From Chloroflexota bacterium (GTDB lineage Bacteria > Chloroflexota > Anaerolineae > Anaerolineales > Anaerolineaceae): 15,167 nucleotides of DNA. Position 1 is the stretch's first letter. Each line of letters starts with the position of its first letter. The stretch covers positions 1 to 15,167 of the forward strand of contig JAJUJY010000109.1 of the NCBI GenBank assembly GCA_029265085.1, in the 5' to 3' direction. Shown one piece after another: positions 14,794 to 15,167 of the stretch. Both the position numbers and the translations under genes were made by a program. A model generated the notes under the pieces. That model made no database searches. It was not told where the DNA came from and worked only from the letters and a program-made list of their open reading frames with translations.

Positions 14794-15167
14794 ATGCCAG
14801 CACCTGCTTTCCCCGCTTCAGATGGGTCTCTCATGGTTCGCCTGCCAACCCCAGAAACCCGGTTTGATTTTGGCAACCGCCGCTTGTTTGGTGCGGTGAA
14901 CGGCGTTGGTGAAATTCTTTCGCTCAACCTTGCAGAAGGCGTATCCGTAATTACCCGTTGGAAATCTCTGGTGCAAACGGATTCAGCAGAAGTGCATTGG
15001 CAGCAAGCAGAGGCTTCCGGCCGGACATTTATCTTGCAGGGGCAGGCTGGGACGGTAGGTGTGCAGTTGGAGACCCATGCGGATGCACAGCGAGCCGCTC
15101 TGGTGCAGCGTTGGCGGTTTCAAAACACTTCCAATACGGCCATTCGTGTTCTGGTGACGCTTTCACC
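14794..15167 (+). CDS. unrecognised protein, N-terminal 124 residues (gene continues past window)
   Basis: GGAAGGAGA at 14775-14783 precedes ATG 14794, and the frame stays open to the window end. The protein begins MPAPAFPASDGSLMVRLPTP, with no signal peptide or membrane helix. It continues with alternating hydrophobic and polar residues (for example GAVNGVGEILSLNLAEGVS and TFILQGQAGTVGVQLETH), suggesting a beta-sandwich. It is divergent from the deacetylase-symporter operon and shares its control region. A beta-sandwich N-terminal domain in this setting would suit a glycoside hydrolase or related carbohydrate-active enzyme, but I recognise no family motif and make no firm claim. Confidence 0.7.
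   Translation, partial: MPAPAFPASDGSLMVRLPTPETRFDFGNRRLFGAVNGVGEILSLNLAEGVSVITRWKSLVQTDSAEVHWQQAEASGRTFILQGQAGTVGVQLETHADAQRAALVQRWRFQNTSNTAIRVLVTLS

Noticed and set aside
1..15167. CRISPR arrays, tRNA or rRNA genes, insertion sequences, toxin-antitoxin or defence genes
   Set aside because: Looked for by eye on both strands; no regularly spaced repeats, no tRNA-like cloverleaf sequence and no transposase, nuclease or toxin motifs were seen.

Overview
The window looks like a chromosomal segment of a Chloroflexota bacterium, most likely class Anaerolineae. This is inferred from protein style: very large polytopic membrane proteins of GT-C type with a WCYYYQKA-containing C-terminal domain, an MptE-like (DUF115) protein beside GT2 enzymes, and a lipoprotein with a Thr/Pro/Ala-rich linker ahead of a sugar-dehydrogenase propeller. 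No rRNA, tRNA, CRISPR array, insertion sequence or phage gene was seen.

Region 1 (1-10174, all + strand) is a cell-surface glycan locus. It opens with the 3' end of a D-2-hydroxyacid dehydrogenase gene. Then comes an AT-rich, partly decayed stretch (409-1063) holding a two-helix ORF and the stop-interrupted tail of a lost protein. Two tandem paralogous membrane proteins follow (1094-3130 and 3236-5236), both with an Asp-Asp motif in the first external loop, as in GT-C glycosyltransferases. After them is a tightly packed run: an SDR dehydrogenase, an MptE-like protein (4-base overlap), a GT2 glycosyltransferase, an ArnT/PMT-type GT-C glycosyltransferase and a second GT2. A plausible reading is that the dehydrogenases help make an activated sugar, the GT2 enzymes build lipid-linked intermediates in the cytoplasm, and the GT-C proteins add sugars on the outer face of the membrane. 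The final glycan cannot be told from the sequence.

Region 2 (10189-12289, + strand) has a DUF1232-like small protein whose end overlaps the start of a PQQ-type glucose/sorbosone dehydrogenase lipoprotein gene. A 76-residue cysteine-rich protein follows, with a candidate promoter of its own and a bidirectional intrinsic terminator behind it.

Region 3 (12307-15167) is a carbohydrate catabolism module. On the - strand a YdjC/ChbG-type deacetylase gene is followed 20 bases later by a GPH-family sugar:cation symporter gene. A perfect TTGACA-17-TATAAT promoter precedes them, and the leader contains a terminator-like hairpin. A divergent gene on the + strand starts at 14794 and runs off the window; its function is not recognised.

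The parts most worth following up are the tandem GT-C paralogs and the decayed gene beside them, the regulatory region at 14658-14751, and the orphan cysteine-rich protein.
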